Positions 22,833-35,683 of a stretch of 64,000 nucleotides of DNA are shown here, in pieces. Numbering within the stretch: the stretch's first letter is position 1; each line of letters starts with the position of its first letter. The notes beneath the pieces are model-generated. The model was not told the DNA's origin. It did no database searches and saw only the letters and a list, made by a program, of their open reading frames with translations. Origin of the DNA: Gossypium raimondii (lineage: Eukaryota; Streptophyta; Magnoliopsida; Malvales; Malvaceae); the NCBI RefSeq assembly GCF_025698545.1, contig NC_068575.1, forward strand, positions 60,459,980-60,523,979, given 5' to 3'. The position numbers and the translations under genes were made by a program.

Positions 22833-24572
22833 ATGGTACATAAGCGGCCTTTTGCTGAGAAGGACGAGTTTGAGGTTTCATTCAAGCAACCAAGACAAGT
22901 GGAACATAGTGATCCGCAGGTTTTAACTTCAGAACCTTTTTTTTCTGAAGCCCTGATTTCCGATGGTTCAGGTACATAACTTCTAGCCTGTAATAAACTA
23001 CATTTGAGACACTGAGGCTGTGATTTGGGCATGTTAACTTGACATTCCTATTCCTGGTGATATGTATATTGTAACAGATTATGTAAACCCCATATTAAAC
23101 AGACCATATTCATACTTAAATGAATTCTTTTTGGCTCCTAAATTCGATGGACTATTCAATCTTGTGTCACTGTTCTCTATGCTTTTTAATTATTCCCAGA
23201 TGTTGATTTCGTGTGCCTGGATCGAATTCATTGTCTATTTACTCTCAAGTCAATTTCATTTGTCTTCTGGAAACAGTGATTGTATTTAAGTAACACCAAA
23301 GTAGTAAATGATTCAGTTGTAAATATGTCAAATTTATTCTCCCCTTTCTGTAATTCTTTTCAATTATTTCTTACGGCATTGTAATGTGTAATTGGTAAAG
23401 GTGAGGGCAGATTCACAAACACTAATATTAATAGCGATGAGAAGCATGCAAATGCCTTTGATACTGAACACCCTGGACATGCTGATGACTTTGAGATCAA
23501 TGTTCCTGGCTGCATTGCCAACTCTTCCCAGGTTACCTGTAGTGCCAGTGAAGCGGTCTCCTGGCCAGAAGAACCACTTCACATCACTTCTTGTGGAGAA
23601 TGTTTTAACCCTGAACGTCCAATGAGGATAATATCTCATTTGGAAGATATATATTCTATACTTTTGCAATATCCTCCGAGGAAACCGGTTCTTGTTGGAC
23701 CTAATTACCAAGTGGATATTCCAGAATGGGAAGATTCACTGGTTGCAAGAAACATTTGTTATGATACTGATGTATCTGAAACTGCTGCTGGTAGATATGA
23801 GAATGAACTGATGGGAACTTGTATCATTCCAATGCCGGCTTTGGAGTCTTCTGTGTCTTATGACAAAGTTGGACGTGGCAGAACTGATTGCAATTGTGAG
23901 GATAAGGATTCTGTCAGGTGTGTCAGACAGCACATATTGGAAGCGAGAGAAGAACTTAGAGAATCGCTTGGGCATGAGAGATTTATTGAGCTTGGTTTCT
24001 GTGAGATGGGTGAAGTAGTGGCTGATAAATGGAGTGAAGAGGAGGAACAGCTATTCCACAAAGTTGTATTCTCTAATCCTGTATCCATGGGGAAGAATTT
24101 CTGGAAAGACCTTGCTTCGGTTTTCCCTTATCGAACCAAAATGGATATTGTCAGTTATTACTTCAATGTATTTATGCTGTGGAAGAGGTCAGTTCAGAAC
24201 AGATGTGCATCAGTGAGTATCGATAGTGATAATGATGAGTGGCAGGGAACTGATGATTCTGGCAACAATGAAGTTTTCTCAGACGAAGATGTATGTCAAG
24301 GAGATTTCCCTTATCATCAGAATCAGGAAAGCGGATTGTGTGTTTGTGATGAGGATGCTGCTGATGAAACTTGTGATAATCACAGTATATATTTCGATAG
24401 TGCTGCAGACAATATCAAAGTTTCAGAAACGTATTCGGGTAAGCTGTTTAGCAACCAAGGTCCCATGGCTCAGCTGCATGAAAACAATCTCAAGGATGAA
24501 CAAGCAAAGCACAAGAAACTAGAGATCCAAGATGATTCATGCACATCTTCTGATACAGGGGCCGCATCATAA
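22833..24572 (+). CDS. ELM2/SANT-domain nuclear protein, apparently truncated by an in-frame stop
   Basis: Spliced model of exons 22833-22971 and 23401-24572, 436 residues to the first stop. The start MVHKRPFAEKDEFEV with KQPRQ is typical of plant ELM2 proteins, and a leader-intron acceptor (GGTACAG, ending 22826) lies seven bases before it. An ELM2-like segment (PVLVGPNYQVDIPEW) falls at about residues 140-160. A SANT/Myb-like helix set falls at about 254-300 (DKWSEEEEQLFHKVV, then FPYRTKMDIVSYYFNVFMLW). Acidic and Ser-rich sequence follows. Proteins of this type act in chromatin or histone-deacetylase complexes. The stop TAA at 24570-24572 is followed in the same frame by 67 more codons ending FLPTCSMIEEVFGDGS, which looks like a conserved C-terminus; see findings. 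Confidence 0.85.
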
Positions 24573-24776
24573 GAAACACCAGTGGCTGCTGACAACGGTG
24601 ATCAGCGGCAAGGTAACCCAAACGGGTTAAACAATGGTGGCAGCCATGGATATGTTTCAGAATCATGTGATACTAAAGTTTGGGATTCTGGATATACAAC
24701 AACTTGCCAAAAAACCAAGATGGACTTCTTACCTACATGTAGTATGATTGAAGAAGTTTTTGGAGATGGGTCTTGA
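24573..24776 (+). pseudogene. In-frame continuation beyond the stop of the ELM2/SANT gene
   Basis: After TAA at 24570-24572 the same frame stays open to TGA at 24774-24776. It encodes a Gly/Asn-rich linker and then KTKMDFLPTCSMIEEVFGDGS. A hydrophobic/acidic 'LLPTCNMIEEIFG'-like ending is what I recall for plant ELM2 proteins, so this is probably the original C-terminus now lost or reached only by readthrough. Confidence 0.65.
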
Positions 24777-24804
24777 ATTGAATCTTTATATTAGAGAGCA
24801 CAAT

Positions 24805-24836
24805 ATATATACATATGTATGTATGTATGTATGTAT
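24805..24836. repeat. TA / GTAT microsatellite
   Basis: A (TA)n tract leads into about five GTAT units just after the ELM2/SANT gene, probably within its 3' UTR. Confidence 0.85.
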
Positions 24837-25140
24837 AACTTTGAGCAGTTTTGTCTGAATTGTTTTGCTGTGATGGGTGGTATCAAAAGAGGCTACCATC
24901 AGAGATTTACCGTTAAGGTAAATCATAGGGGAATTCTCTCTTCTTTTAGATTAAATTCTCTTCAATAAATAGAATTCAAATTTTTTACTTTGTACATATA
25001 GACAATTTTAGAATAATGATAATCTTTGACATAATTGTTGCAAGCGTAGAAATTATTTATTGCAATGTTGTAAACTACTACTGACAATAACATTTGTATA
25101 AAATCAATTCTAAATTCCAACATACCCTTTCGGTAACTCA

Positions 25141-26530
25141 TATATTATATAGTCTTCACTTTTTGCTTCCAAATAGAAATGTTTGTCCAATGATGAAGTG
25201 AAAAATGAATAGTATAAAAGATAGAGATAAAATTAAATCACTCTTAAAACGTAAACACAATGTGTAATGGGATATATTTCTAGAGTGAAAAAAGGACCTA
25301 TTATATATTATATAGTCTTCACTTGTTGACACCGACAAGAAATTATCACCTTTGTCATTGACCAAAAAAGCACAAATTAAATCTTCTCGTTGCTTTCACG
25401 GTCCTTTTATTTCATACTTTATAACAATCTACCTTGATATGAGCTTTTTTACAATAGTGACATCTCTTGTCTTGCTTCCTTGAAGCTACCAAAATCAAGA
25501 CTTGCTTATCTGACTTGCTATTAGAACTAAACTCATTGTCGAGTTTGTCTTTGATCAACAGATAACCTTTCACATCCTCGAATGATAGATTATCTCTGTC
25601 ATAAATGAGGGTCTCCTTAAAAGACTTGTACAAATGGGGTAAAGAGCACAATAATAGCATAGCTTACTCTTCATCATCAATCTGAACCTCAACGTTCTTT
25701 AAATCTTTTAAAAGAGTAATAAATTGACTAATGTGATCTCTAAGGTGCTCACCTTCTTTCATGCGGAACGTGTACAACCGTTGTTTCAACACTAATCGGT
25801 TAACTAGAGACTTAGTCACGTAAAGGGTTTCTAACCTTTTTCATAAGGTGAATGTCGTTTTTTTCCATCAAAACCTTCTGCAACACATTATTTGTTAGAC
25901 ATAATTGAATCGTGGATAAAACCTTTTTATCTAACCTATCCCATTATGATTTATCCATGTCTATAGGCTTCTTCTCTATAAGGACATTGTCAAGATCACC
26001 TTGAATCAGAACTGCCATCATTCGAACTTGCCAGAGATTGAAATTTGTGATGCCATCAAACTTAATAATATTAAACCTTGTTGTTGCCATTTCTGAACGA
26101 GTTGATTATGAAAATCGAATTAGCTCTTGATACCAATTTGTTGGGGATAAACCTGGTTTAAGCAATGAACAAGTAAAATAACGAAGAAATTGAAAATATC
26201 GAATACAAATATTTTACGTGAAAAAACCTTTCTAAAGAGGATAAAAAACTACGGGTAAAAATAATTTCACTAAAACGGAAAAAAATGAAAAATATAAAAT
26301 ATGAAGATAAAACTAAACCCCAAACCGAAATAAAAACTCTTAAAACGTAAACACAAAATTCTTTGAAAGCTTGTAAAAACTTAATATGTGTAATGAATTA
26401 TCTTTTAGGGTGGAAAAGGAATTAATTTATAGGCTAAATTTGTAGGTCAAATAATATTAAAATAACCTACACTAATCAAAGTTTAAATAGAAAACTAATA
26501 TTAAAATAACATATATTAATCGAGTTTAGG
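25141..26530 (-). mobile_element. Decayed Ty1/copia remnant related to the 18-20 kb element
   Basis: On the minus strand an LTR-like block (about 26139-26530) begins TGTTGGGGAT. It is followed by a primer-binding site TGGTATCAAGAGC (26135-26123, one base off the tRNA-Met type) and a gag start at 26089 (MATTRFNIIKFDGITNFNLW) interrupted by stops. A gag piece at 25660-25412 keeps LLLCSLPHLYKSFKETLIY and a zinc knuckle with one residue missing (CHYCKKAHIKVDC). The low-coordinate end (25162-25330) is a short LTR-derived fragment. The 21-base segment starting 'tatattatatagtcttcac' occurs at both 25141 and 25304. Reverse transcriptase and integrase are absent. Confidence 0.85.
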
Positions 26531-27640
26531 TGTGAAACTAAAGACAGTTTAATTAGGAGAGAAAAGCTAAAAATACGAGGCATTCATACACATGCAATAA
26601 AATTTTTAATAAAATTAAATTTTATAACTCAGTTATACTTATATATATGGAATAATAATCCTTACATATTTGGATCACATTCATAACTTTTAAACTGAAT
26701 TATATTCACATAATAATTCTATTTATTTATGTATTTATTTAACCTATTTTTATCGAATAAAACGTGTCTGTATTATGAAATATTATTGATTGTGGCATAT
26801 GTTTAATCATATGGATTATACTATGTGATTACTTCATACTCTTTTTTTTATATTATACACAATAGTGGAGTTAGAAAAATTTTTAGGAGACTGAAATTAA
26901 ATTGTATGTTTTACAATAGTAAAAATATAATTTCACTATTTTAATAGTCCATATCTTTATAATTTTAAAAGATTAAATTAAATTTTTATAATTTTTTAGA
27001 ATCAAAATATAATTTTATCACTAATTTAAAATTTTATAAATTATAAAAATTTAAATGAAAAAATTCATTTTAAAGATCGGAGCCGAACCTGCCAACCTTC
27101 TTAACTTCATCATTGATTATACCCCATTTAATGAGTAATTTTTCTACCGTCTTTTAAACGATTACAAACACGTTTATTTCATAATTATTCAAAATAATAT
27201 TAAAAGTTTTAAAACAAGCGTATATACATATTAAATTCGTATGAGACCAGTTTGAATTCATTAAAGCTATGTGCAAGCCGATTTTATTATTTAAGAAATA
27301 TATATTTATATATGATTATGATTAAATTTAAATATTATATTATTAAAATTTTTACATCAGTCGGTCCAACTCGAGTTACACTAAACCTATCAGACAAAAA
27401 TGGTAGCACAAACATTTAACATGTCCTAAATATATATCGATGTTAATATAATACTTATAGAGGGACCAATATTAGAAAATATAAACATAAGTATGACTTA
27501 TATAGGGAGCTCGATTGCTCAATACCTCTAATTTAAACTCTCATTATTGATGTGTCAAATAAAAATCATTAACTACTTTATATTTTTATTTAAAAAATAA
27601 ATTATTAGCCAAATTCGAGTTAAGAGGTCAAGAAATCTGA
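26531..27640. other. AT-rich intergenic region
   Basis: No gene is supported. The sequence is A/T-rich with short phrases common to degraded transposons. It separates the copia remnant from the SCAPER-like gene promoter. Confidence 0.4.
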
Positions 27641-27654
27641 GTCCTGGCCCAGGT

Positions 27655-27710
27655 AGGCCCATGAAAAAGGAAAAATAAGGCAATAATGGGCTTTCTTCTT
27701 CTAATATAAA
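27655..27710 (+). promoter_or_regulatory. Core promoter of the SCAPER-like gene
   Basis: AGGCCCAT (27655-27662) and TGGGCT (27687-27692) are site II-type elements, followed by a TATAAA box at 27705-27710. A CT-rich leader begins about 15-40 bases later. A leader intron probably runs from a donor at 27981 to an acceptor at 28100, before the ATG at 28132. Confidence 0.55.
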
Positions 27711-28131
27711 ACCCTTTTCTTCTCGCTTCCCTCCTCTCCTTCCTTTGTTCCTCCATGGAAAAGAAAAAGTTAAATAGAATACTTGAAAAATCCCATTTCC
27801 TCAAAAATCCAAACCTTTCCTTCTAAAAAGATAAAATCTTTTGTCGTAAATTACCCATTCTTCTTTCATTTCGCATTTCAGGTTTTTTTTTCTTCTGACC
27901 GGTTCAATCACCCACTCTTTTGTAAAATTTTAATTTACCCAATTTGATTTTGATCATGTTGATCGTTTCTGATTAACAAGGTTTACATTTTTATCTACAA
28001 ATCGGGAGATTCTTTTTCTTTTTTCCTTTTGCTGTTGTAACACTAGGGCTTTTTTTTATGATCAATTATAATCCTTTTGTTGTAAAGTTCTTATTTTCAG
28101 AGGGTACTTTGGGGGATTTTATTGCTTGGAG

Positions 28132-31100
28132 ATGATGGAGAACAGTGAAGAATCAGCAGTGGATGATCAAGGGTCAGGATGGTTTCAAGTGAAAAAGGTG
28201 TTCTTCCTTAAACCAATGTTATTAATTCCCCTTTCGCATTTTCATAATTTGTTGATTTTTGTTGCCATTTTAGTTTATTATTTGTCTGATTACTATGAAA
28301 ACTGGGGATATAGGAGAGTACTTTGTCTCTTCATGTTATTAGCTTAATTAAGTTTTATTGATGCTGCTGCATTGAGCTTTACTAACTGATTTTTGTTTTA
28401 GTATGGAATATATATATTTAAGTATTGAAGTGATTGCTTTTCTCAGCAACCAGCAATATGCTAAGTAATTTATTTATGTATCTTTATGCTGATTTCTGAG
28501 CTAGGATTGGTCATAAGGTTAGATTATGAGTGGAATGTCCTTTATTTATAATCTGATTAACATTGGAAAGTGAATTGTTTGATTTCAAATTATCATTATT
28601 AGTTTGATAATTGAGGTTGTTAAGGTTTAATGCTTGACCATGGGAACTAAGAGTCCAGCACTTCAGTACTGAACCACTCGACTATTGGCAATTACAAATT
28701 ATTTGGGTCTATCAGCTTGAAGGAAATATGTTCCATAAGTTTTCATATGATTTTAACTGAGTACGATTCCAATGACAAGTTTGATAGGTGAGTGTTTTTG
28801 TTAAAAGATAGAATCAGAGTCTTAGACTTAAAAGATTCTGTTATTCAGTCAAGAAGTTTGGAAACTTTGCTTTGTTGAAGTTGTTCATTGCAACCCGAGG
28901 CTTCGTTTTGCTTAACTTTGTTCTTGATGTGGAACTTTTAGTGTTATTGGTTTTTCTGGCTTGTGAGATGATCAGTCTTCCTTCTTGGATGTCATCTGCT
29001 ACTCCTAGTTGTGCTTTTGGTCTCTCGTCTTAACTAAAACATTTCTTAGAAAACTACCTTAATATTCTAAATCTCTCTCGTAAACTAGATTGTTATTTGT
29101 CAGTGTCGAATGTTGTTTTCATTATTAGTTCTTTTTATTTCTTTCCCAGAAGCACAGAAGCAGCTCGAAGTTTTCTGTACAAAGTTGGGTTGGGGGGTAT
29201 TCGACCAAAAATGCTAATAATTTGGTGAGAGGTCAGCCATTGTCAAACAAGAAGGGTGGAGCTGTGCAAGGAAAATATAGATCTTTGCTTCGATCATCTG
29301 GGGGGAATTCAGATGGACATACCCAGGATGGTTTTGCAAATTCTACTGCCGAGTCAAATGAAGATGAAAAGAGCGTGAATTATCTAGATAAATGTGTTCT
29401 TAAGAAAGACTGTGAAGACCCCACATCCCCCACTTCTTTTGTCAAAAATTCTAATGGCAGCTGTGCAGTTAACCCAAAAATTCTATCAAAGGATAAATCC
29501 CATATGGTTCACAAAATCAAGTGGGGTGATTTAGAAGAAAATGTTCTGGTAGCTCATCATGAAAACAATATTGGAGCTGAAATCAAGTTCGGCGATATTG
29601 GAGATGATAATGTGCTTGGCTGTTCAAAGAATGTGAATACTAGTAATTTGATTTCGTGTTCTTGTACTGACCTCCAAGAAAACACAGTAGAAGCATCCAT
29701 GGATGACAGAAGTCATTCTTGTGAGGTATCTTCATTGACTCCTAAGGATCAAATAATGGAAGAAACCTGTAAAGAGGTTAATGAAGTGTCTTCAGAAATT
29801 GTGGAACCACAGATTGATAATGAAAAAATAATTTCTGCCGAAGACGTTTATAAGGACATAAACACTCAACACATCAAACCAATAGAGAATAGTGAAGTAG
29901 ATCCTAGTTTTCTATCTTGTCAAGCCTCTGAAACGGTGGTTATACCTGAGGTGCCTGATATCAAGATGGAGGTTGGCGAGCCAAAAACATGTGAAATTCC
30001 TATTGTAGATGGTGATTCAAGCATCGAGATGGTTTCACTGGATGCAGTGTCATTTCCACCCGAGAACATTGGACCTGAAACCTTGAGACAATCAAATGTG
30101 ACTGATTGTGTACAGGATGGTAAAAAACCTGATCTGTCAAAAGCTCAAATTATAACTGCCCTTGGAGAAGATGATGCAGGAGAAAGCAAAGAAAGGTTTA
30201 GGGAGCGGCTGTGGTGTTTCCTTTTCGAGAATCTTAATAGGGCAGTAGATGAACTTTATCTTCTTTGTGAATTAGAATGTGATATGGAGCAGATGAAGGA
30301 GGCTATTCTTGTTCTTGAAGAGGCTGCTTCTGACTTTAAAGAATTAACTACAAGAGTGGAAGAGTTTGAGAATGTGAAAAAGTCCTCTCAATTGGCTGAC
30401 GGTGTGCCAATTACTCTAAAGAGTGAACACAGAAGGCCGCATGCACTCTCATGGGAGGTAAGGATGCTTAACTCTTTTCTTCTTCTTCTTCTTCTTCTTC
30501 TTCTTCTTCTAGCATCATGTTCATGCCATCTAACCATTCAATATGGAACACTATAAATGCTTTATCTTGAATGCAGGTTCGTAGAATGACAACTTCACCT
30601 CACAGAGCAGAGATACTGTCTTCATCCCTAGAGGCTTTTAAAAAAATCCAACAAGAGAGAGCTAACCGACTTTCATGTAACAGTATGATGTCCCTGGGGC
30701 AGGACAATTCCAATTGTGCTTCTACATCTGGTGATAATTTGAAGAAGCCACTTATGCCGTCTGATGTAACATCCGTCGATAAAGAGTTGGGGATAAAGTC
30801 AAGAAAACTCCGTGGAGGTTCAGATCTTACTCAAGCGAACCTAAATGGAGAGAAAAGAAGCAATGAATCAGGCAAGTCCAGCAAATTAAACTCTGTTCAA
30901 AATGGTCGTGACCCACCAAAGAACTATATCTCTTCTGATGTTGCTTCATCTAGGTCACTTCTTAAGGACAATCCCTCCGCATCTGTTATCGGAAAGAGCA
31001 GGAGAGAATATCTTGGGTCTGAAACTGAGAAGCTGCTTTCTAGGAAAGATAAAACATTAACAGAAAATATTGTTGAAAAAAAATCAAAAATTTTGGATCA

Positions 31101-34100
31101 GGTTAGGAGGCAAGTTCCTCCTGATAAGGACAAGGATAAGAGAAATGCTACTTCATGGAAATCCATGGATGCATGGAAGGAGAAGAGGAATTGGGAAGAC
31201 ATACTTTCATCTCCCTTCCGTGTTTCTTCTCGTGTATCTTACTCACCCGGAATTGGCAAGAAAAGTGCTGAACGTGTCCGTATTTTGCATGACAAACTAA
31301 TGTCCCCTGAGAAGAAGAAGAAAACTCCAGTTGATTTGAAGAAGGAAGCAGAGGAAAAGCATGCGCGGGCATTGAGGATCCGAAGTGAGTTGGAGAATGA
31401 AAGAGTTCAAAAACTTCAGCGCACCTCAGAGAAACTCATTCGAGTCAATGAATGGCAGGCTGTTCGGACTATGAAGTTACGAGAGGGAATGTATTCCCGT
31501 CAGCAACGTAGTGAATCACGACATGAAGCTTTTCTTGCAGAAGTTGTGAGGAGAGCAGGTGACGAAAGCAGCAAAGTTAATGAGGTTCGCTTCATTACTT
31601 CATTAAATGAAGAAAATAAAAAGCTTATGTTACGTCAGAAACTGCAAGATTCAGAGTTGAGGAGAGCTGAAAAACTTCAAGTGATGAAAAGTAAACAGAA
31701 AGAAGATATGGCTAGAGAGGAAGCTGTTCTAGAACGCCGAAAGCTTATTGAAGCTGAAAAGTTACAACGTCTTGCTGAGACACAGAGGAAAAAGGAGGAG
31801 GCTCAGCTTAGAAGGGAAGAAGAACGGAAGGCATCAAGTGCAGCTAGAGAGGCAAGGGCCATAGAGCAGCTTCGGAGAAGGGAGGAAAGAGCTAAAGCTC
31901 AGCAAGAGGAAGCTGAACTCCTTGCACAGAAGTTAGCTGAAAAACTAAGTGAAAGTGAACAACGTCGTAAATTTTACCTTGAACAAATACGGGAGAGAGC
32001 TTCAATGGATTTTAGGGATCAGTCTTCGCCTTTACTGCGTCGGTCAGTTAATAAGGAGAGCCAGGGCAGATCCACACCAACCAACAGTGCTGAGGATTGT
32101 CAAGCAAATGGCAGTGCTATGTTAGGAAACTCTGCACTTGCAGCAGGCAATAGTGCTTTGCAACACTCGTTGAAGCGAAGGATTAAAAAAATTCGACAAA
32201 GACTTATGGCTCTGAAATTTGAAATTTCTGAACCTCCTGCTGCTCCTGAAAATACTGGTATTGGATATAGGACTGCAGTGGGAACTGCTAGAGCGAAAAT
32301 TGGGAGGTGGCTTCAGGAACTTCAGAAACTTCGACAAGCAAGAAAAGAAGGAGCCTCAAGTATAGGGTTAATTACTGCAGAAATGATCAAGGTATACCAA
32401 TTTTTAGACCACCATTCAAAGATATTATGATCTTAACATCTACCACGGTTGTGATTTATCAACATGGGATGTCTTCTTTAAGGATATTATGAGTTTTAAT
32501 GGAATTTATATGAACCCTTTAGTGGTAACATTCAGAAAATATTTTCTTTGAATCATTCTAAGGAATACTTCAATTAATTCACTCTTCTGATATTTCAGAG
32601 GATTACAAGTACACAGATCTACTTTAGCTTATTAATGTCTTTTTTCACTATATGCTGTTAGGATCATCAATGCTCTTTTATAAAATAGAGTAGCTATGCA
32701 TAAATTCACGTTCTATTCAATCTTCAGCACCCATTCAAATGGTGGGCGGGGATTTGATGCTCTCTTTCTAACTTATTTCTTATGAAAATTTCCTGGTGAT
32801 TAGTTTCTGGAGGGAAAGGAACCCGAGCTGCATGCTTCTCGCCAAGCTGGTCTGCTTGATTTTATTGCTTCTGCCTTGCCTGCTTCACATACATCGAAAC
32901 CCGAAGCTTGTCAAGTGACGATACATCTTTTAAAACTTCTGAGGGTGGTGTTATCTACTCCTGTGAACCGGAGTTATTTTCTTGCTCAGAATCTTTTACC
33001 TCCTATGATCCCCATGCTGTCAGCAGCACTTGAGAACTATATAAAGATAGCTGCATCTTTAAATCTCCCTGGAAGCAGCACCTCACTTTCATGCAAAACA
33101 TCTCTTGAAAATTTTGAATCAGTCTCTGAAGTATTGGATGGTTTTTTATGGGCCGTCTCCTCAATTATTGGTCATGTAAGCTCTGATGAACGGCAACTCC
33201 AAATGCGGGATGGCTTGCTCGAGTTATTAGTTGCCTATCAAGTTATTCAACGGTTCCGAGATCTTTTTGCACTTTATGATAGGCCCCAGGTTGAAGGGTC
33301 CCCATTCCCTTCATCTATTCTCTTGAGTATCCATCTACTGGTTGTTTTGACATCCAGTCCCGGAAATAGTTGCATCAATTGGGAATCCTTACCTATTGAA
33401 ATGGAACCAGGTAGTGAAAGTCAAGAAACTAAGATTGCAGCATCTGTGGATTCTAGATGTTCCTTTGTAAATAGCAGTACTGGAGACATTATCCCTCAAT
33501 TTTGTGCGCTGAATGGTAGCACAGTGACCCAGCTATCTGAAGTACCAGAGGATAGACCTTTGGATGAACCTTGTGGAATAAATAAAAATGATAATCTAGT
33601 ATTCATCGGAAAAGACGGTGAAAAGCAGATGACGGATAGTTCAGTTGAGTTGAACAATCTTAGCACTTCCAAGATGGATGTTACAGATGCATCACAGAAA
33701 ACTCTGGTTGAGCAAAAGGAAGAGAAACCTGTCATAGTTGCCAGGGAGGAGAAACCGAATGAAAACATATCAAGCTTGAAGCAACCAGTGGCATTCCTTC
33801 TTTCCGCTATATCAGAAACTGGATTAGTGAGTCTTCCTTCCTTGTTGACTAGTGTGCTACTTCAAGCAAACAATAAACTACCTTCTGAGCAGGTAACTTT
33901 GCCACCTTTTGAAAAGTTACTTTTCCTTCTTTTCTTCTTTTTGATTTTATGTCATGGAATCAAATAAGATCGCTTTATGGAATCTTTTAAAAACTTCTGC
34001 TCCTTCAGCCCTTTTGTTTTTGATCCTTACCTTTTATTCTGATTCTATGATCATTTCATGTGCCTATAATGACTTGGGTATCGGCTTATGTTATATTCAG

Positions 34101-35683
34101 TATATTGTCTTTCACTCTATGCTTATTGAGCAGGGAAAAGGGATTCATGATAGGACATGACCAATACAAATCTGAGCTGCTTTATTTCTGATGAAAATAA
34201 TTTTGGTTTGAGCAAATTTTATCACAATCTGTTCATGGTTTGATGAGACCGTATTTTATCTAAATTGTTATTTACGAAATATTTGGAATTGGAATGTTAC
34301 CAAGGGTATGGTTTTGAATAGATAAAGTGGTCAACATCCCTAGAACCAAGCCACTTGTGGGAAAACGGTTACTTTGTGATTGTTTTCTTCATACTGAAGA
34401 TATCATTTTTGTTATTGACTGTCAATTCTGTTTCAGGCTTCAAATGCCCTTCCCTCTAATTTTGAGGAGGTAGCAACTGGAGTGCTGAAGGTTCTGAATA
34501 ATTTGGCTCTATTGGATATTACTTTTATACAGAGAATGCTGGTGAGTGAATTTCATGCACTATATTGGATATTGGTTGTATGATAATGGTGATAGAGGTT
34601 TTAGCTTGACTCCACGATTCTCGTCATATTTATGCTGATTTTGATATATGTCGTGATAAAGAGAACTAATCCGGTCCCCTTTTTACCCCCTTCAGGCAAG
34701 GCCGGACCTGAAAATGGAGTTCTTCCACTTGATGAGTTTCCTTCTTTCTTATTGCACAAGCAAATGGAAAGCAGCTAATGATCAGGTGATGTATTTTGTG
34801 CTCGTCACAGTTTTCTAATGCATACCATCTTTCGTTAAATGCATGCGTGAGTTAAAACCGATATGAGAGGAATCATGCTGTACCCAAGAAATCAGTTTGA
34901 GTTTCAAAAATCATATTCTTGACATATGCTATCAAATTTGTCTTAGATTGGTTTGCTTCTCCTTGAATCCCTGCTGCTTCTTGGTTATTTCGCATTGTTC
35001 CACTCCGGGAATCAAGCTGTTCTTCGATGGGGTAAGAGCCCCACTATCCTTCACAAGGTCAGTGATCTTCACAGTTTTTTCCCTCTTTATCTTTAAACAT
35101 TTCTCGAGATACTAACTGTTGAGGTGGAAGGGTACAGGTGTGTGATCTGCCATTCGTGTTCTTCAGTGACCCAGAATTGATGCCAGCATTGGCAGGGACG
35201 CTTCTTGCGGCCTGTTATGGCTGTGAACAGAATAAGGATGTAGTTCAGCAGGAACTAAGTATGGATATGCTACTCTCCTTGTTAAGATCTTGCAGAAGTA
35301 TCTTACCAACCGTCAAAACATCCAATCCCCACCCGGAACTTCTTTTAGCAGACGAATCGAGCGAGTACAACCAGCAGGGTTCTGATATAAAAAGATCTCA
35401 GGCTGATATTCCCTTAAAATCTAGTCGATACAACACCAGAAACACAAGGATCACTGGCGGAAAGGGCGGCACCATAGGAAACAGCCTCAAATTCAGCAAG
35501 GCGAGAAACCAAAGAGATTGCAGAACAACCAAAACTTGTGAAGAAACAATTACCAGACATAACAATAACCTGCCAGTTTTGGGGACATCACTAACGTTAT
35601 ACTGCAGATTCCCGAGCAACTTCATCGACAGAGCTGAGCAGTTCTTTTCAGCTGGGATCTCCGATGACAGAACTGTGAGTTAA
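28132..35683 (+). CDS. SCAPER-like protein (S-phase cyclin A-associated protein in the ER, plant homologue)
   Basis: Eight coding exons: 28132-28197, 29150-30457, 30577-32391, 32804-33892, 34437-34541, 34696-34785, 34947-35057 and 35138-35683. All are phase 0, totalling 1709 residues. Residues 1-360 are acidic and low complexity. A SCAPER N-terminal-type block (RERLWCFLFENLNRAVDEL) lies at about 370-440. A long charged coiled coil of Arg/Glu/Lys/Gln heptads spans about 700-930. The C-terminal half is helical and Leu-rich (KIRQRLMALKFEISEPP, FLEGKEPELHASRQAGLLDF, LLLLESLLLLGYFALFHSGN), consistent with an armadillo-like fold. Animal SCAPER binds cyclin A and sits at the ER; the plant role is not established. 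A CTT microsatellite lies in intron 2 (30458-30576). An internal GTAAG at 35032 offers a competing donor. Confidence 0.9.
30477..30511 (+). repeat. (CTT)n microsatellite in intron 2 of the SCAPER-like gene
   Basis: About eleven CTT units sit 20 bases after the donor at 30458. Read through, they would give a poly-Leu stretch, which is why an unspliced reading looks open; the intron boundaries are clear. Confidence 0.95.

Noticed and set aside
30458-30576. Poly-Leu reading through the CTT tract in the SCAPER-like gene
   Set aside because: It is intron 2; the donor after SWE and the acceptor before VRRM restore the conserved frame.
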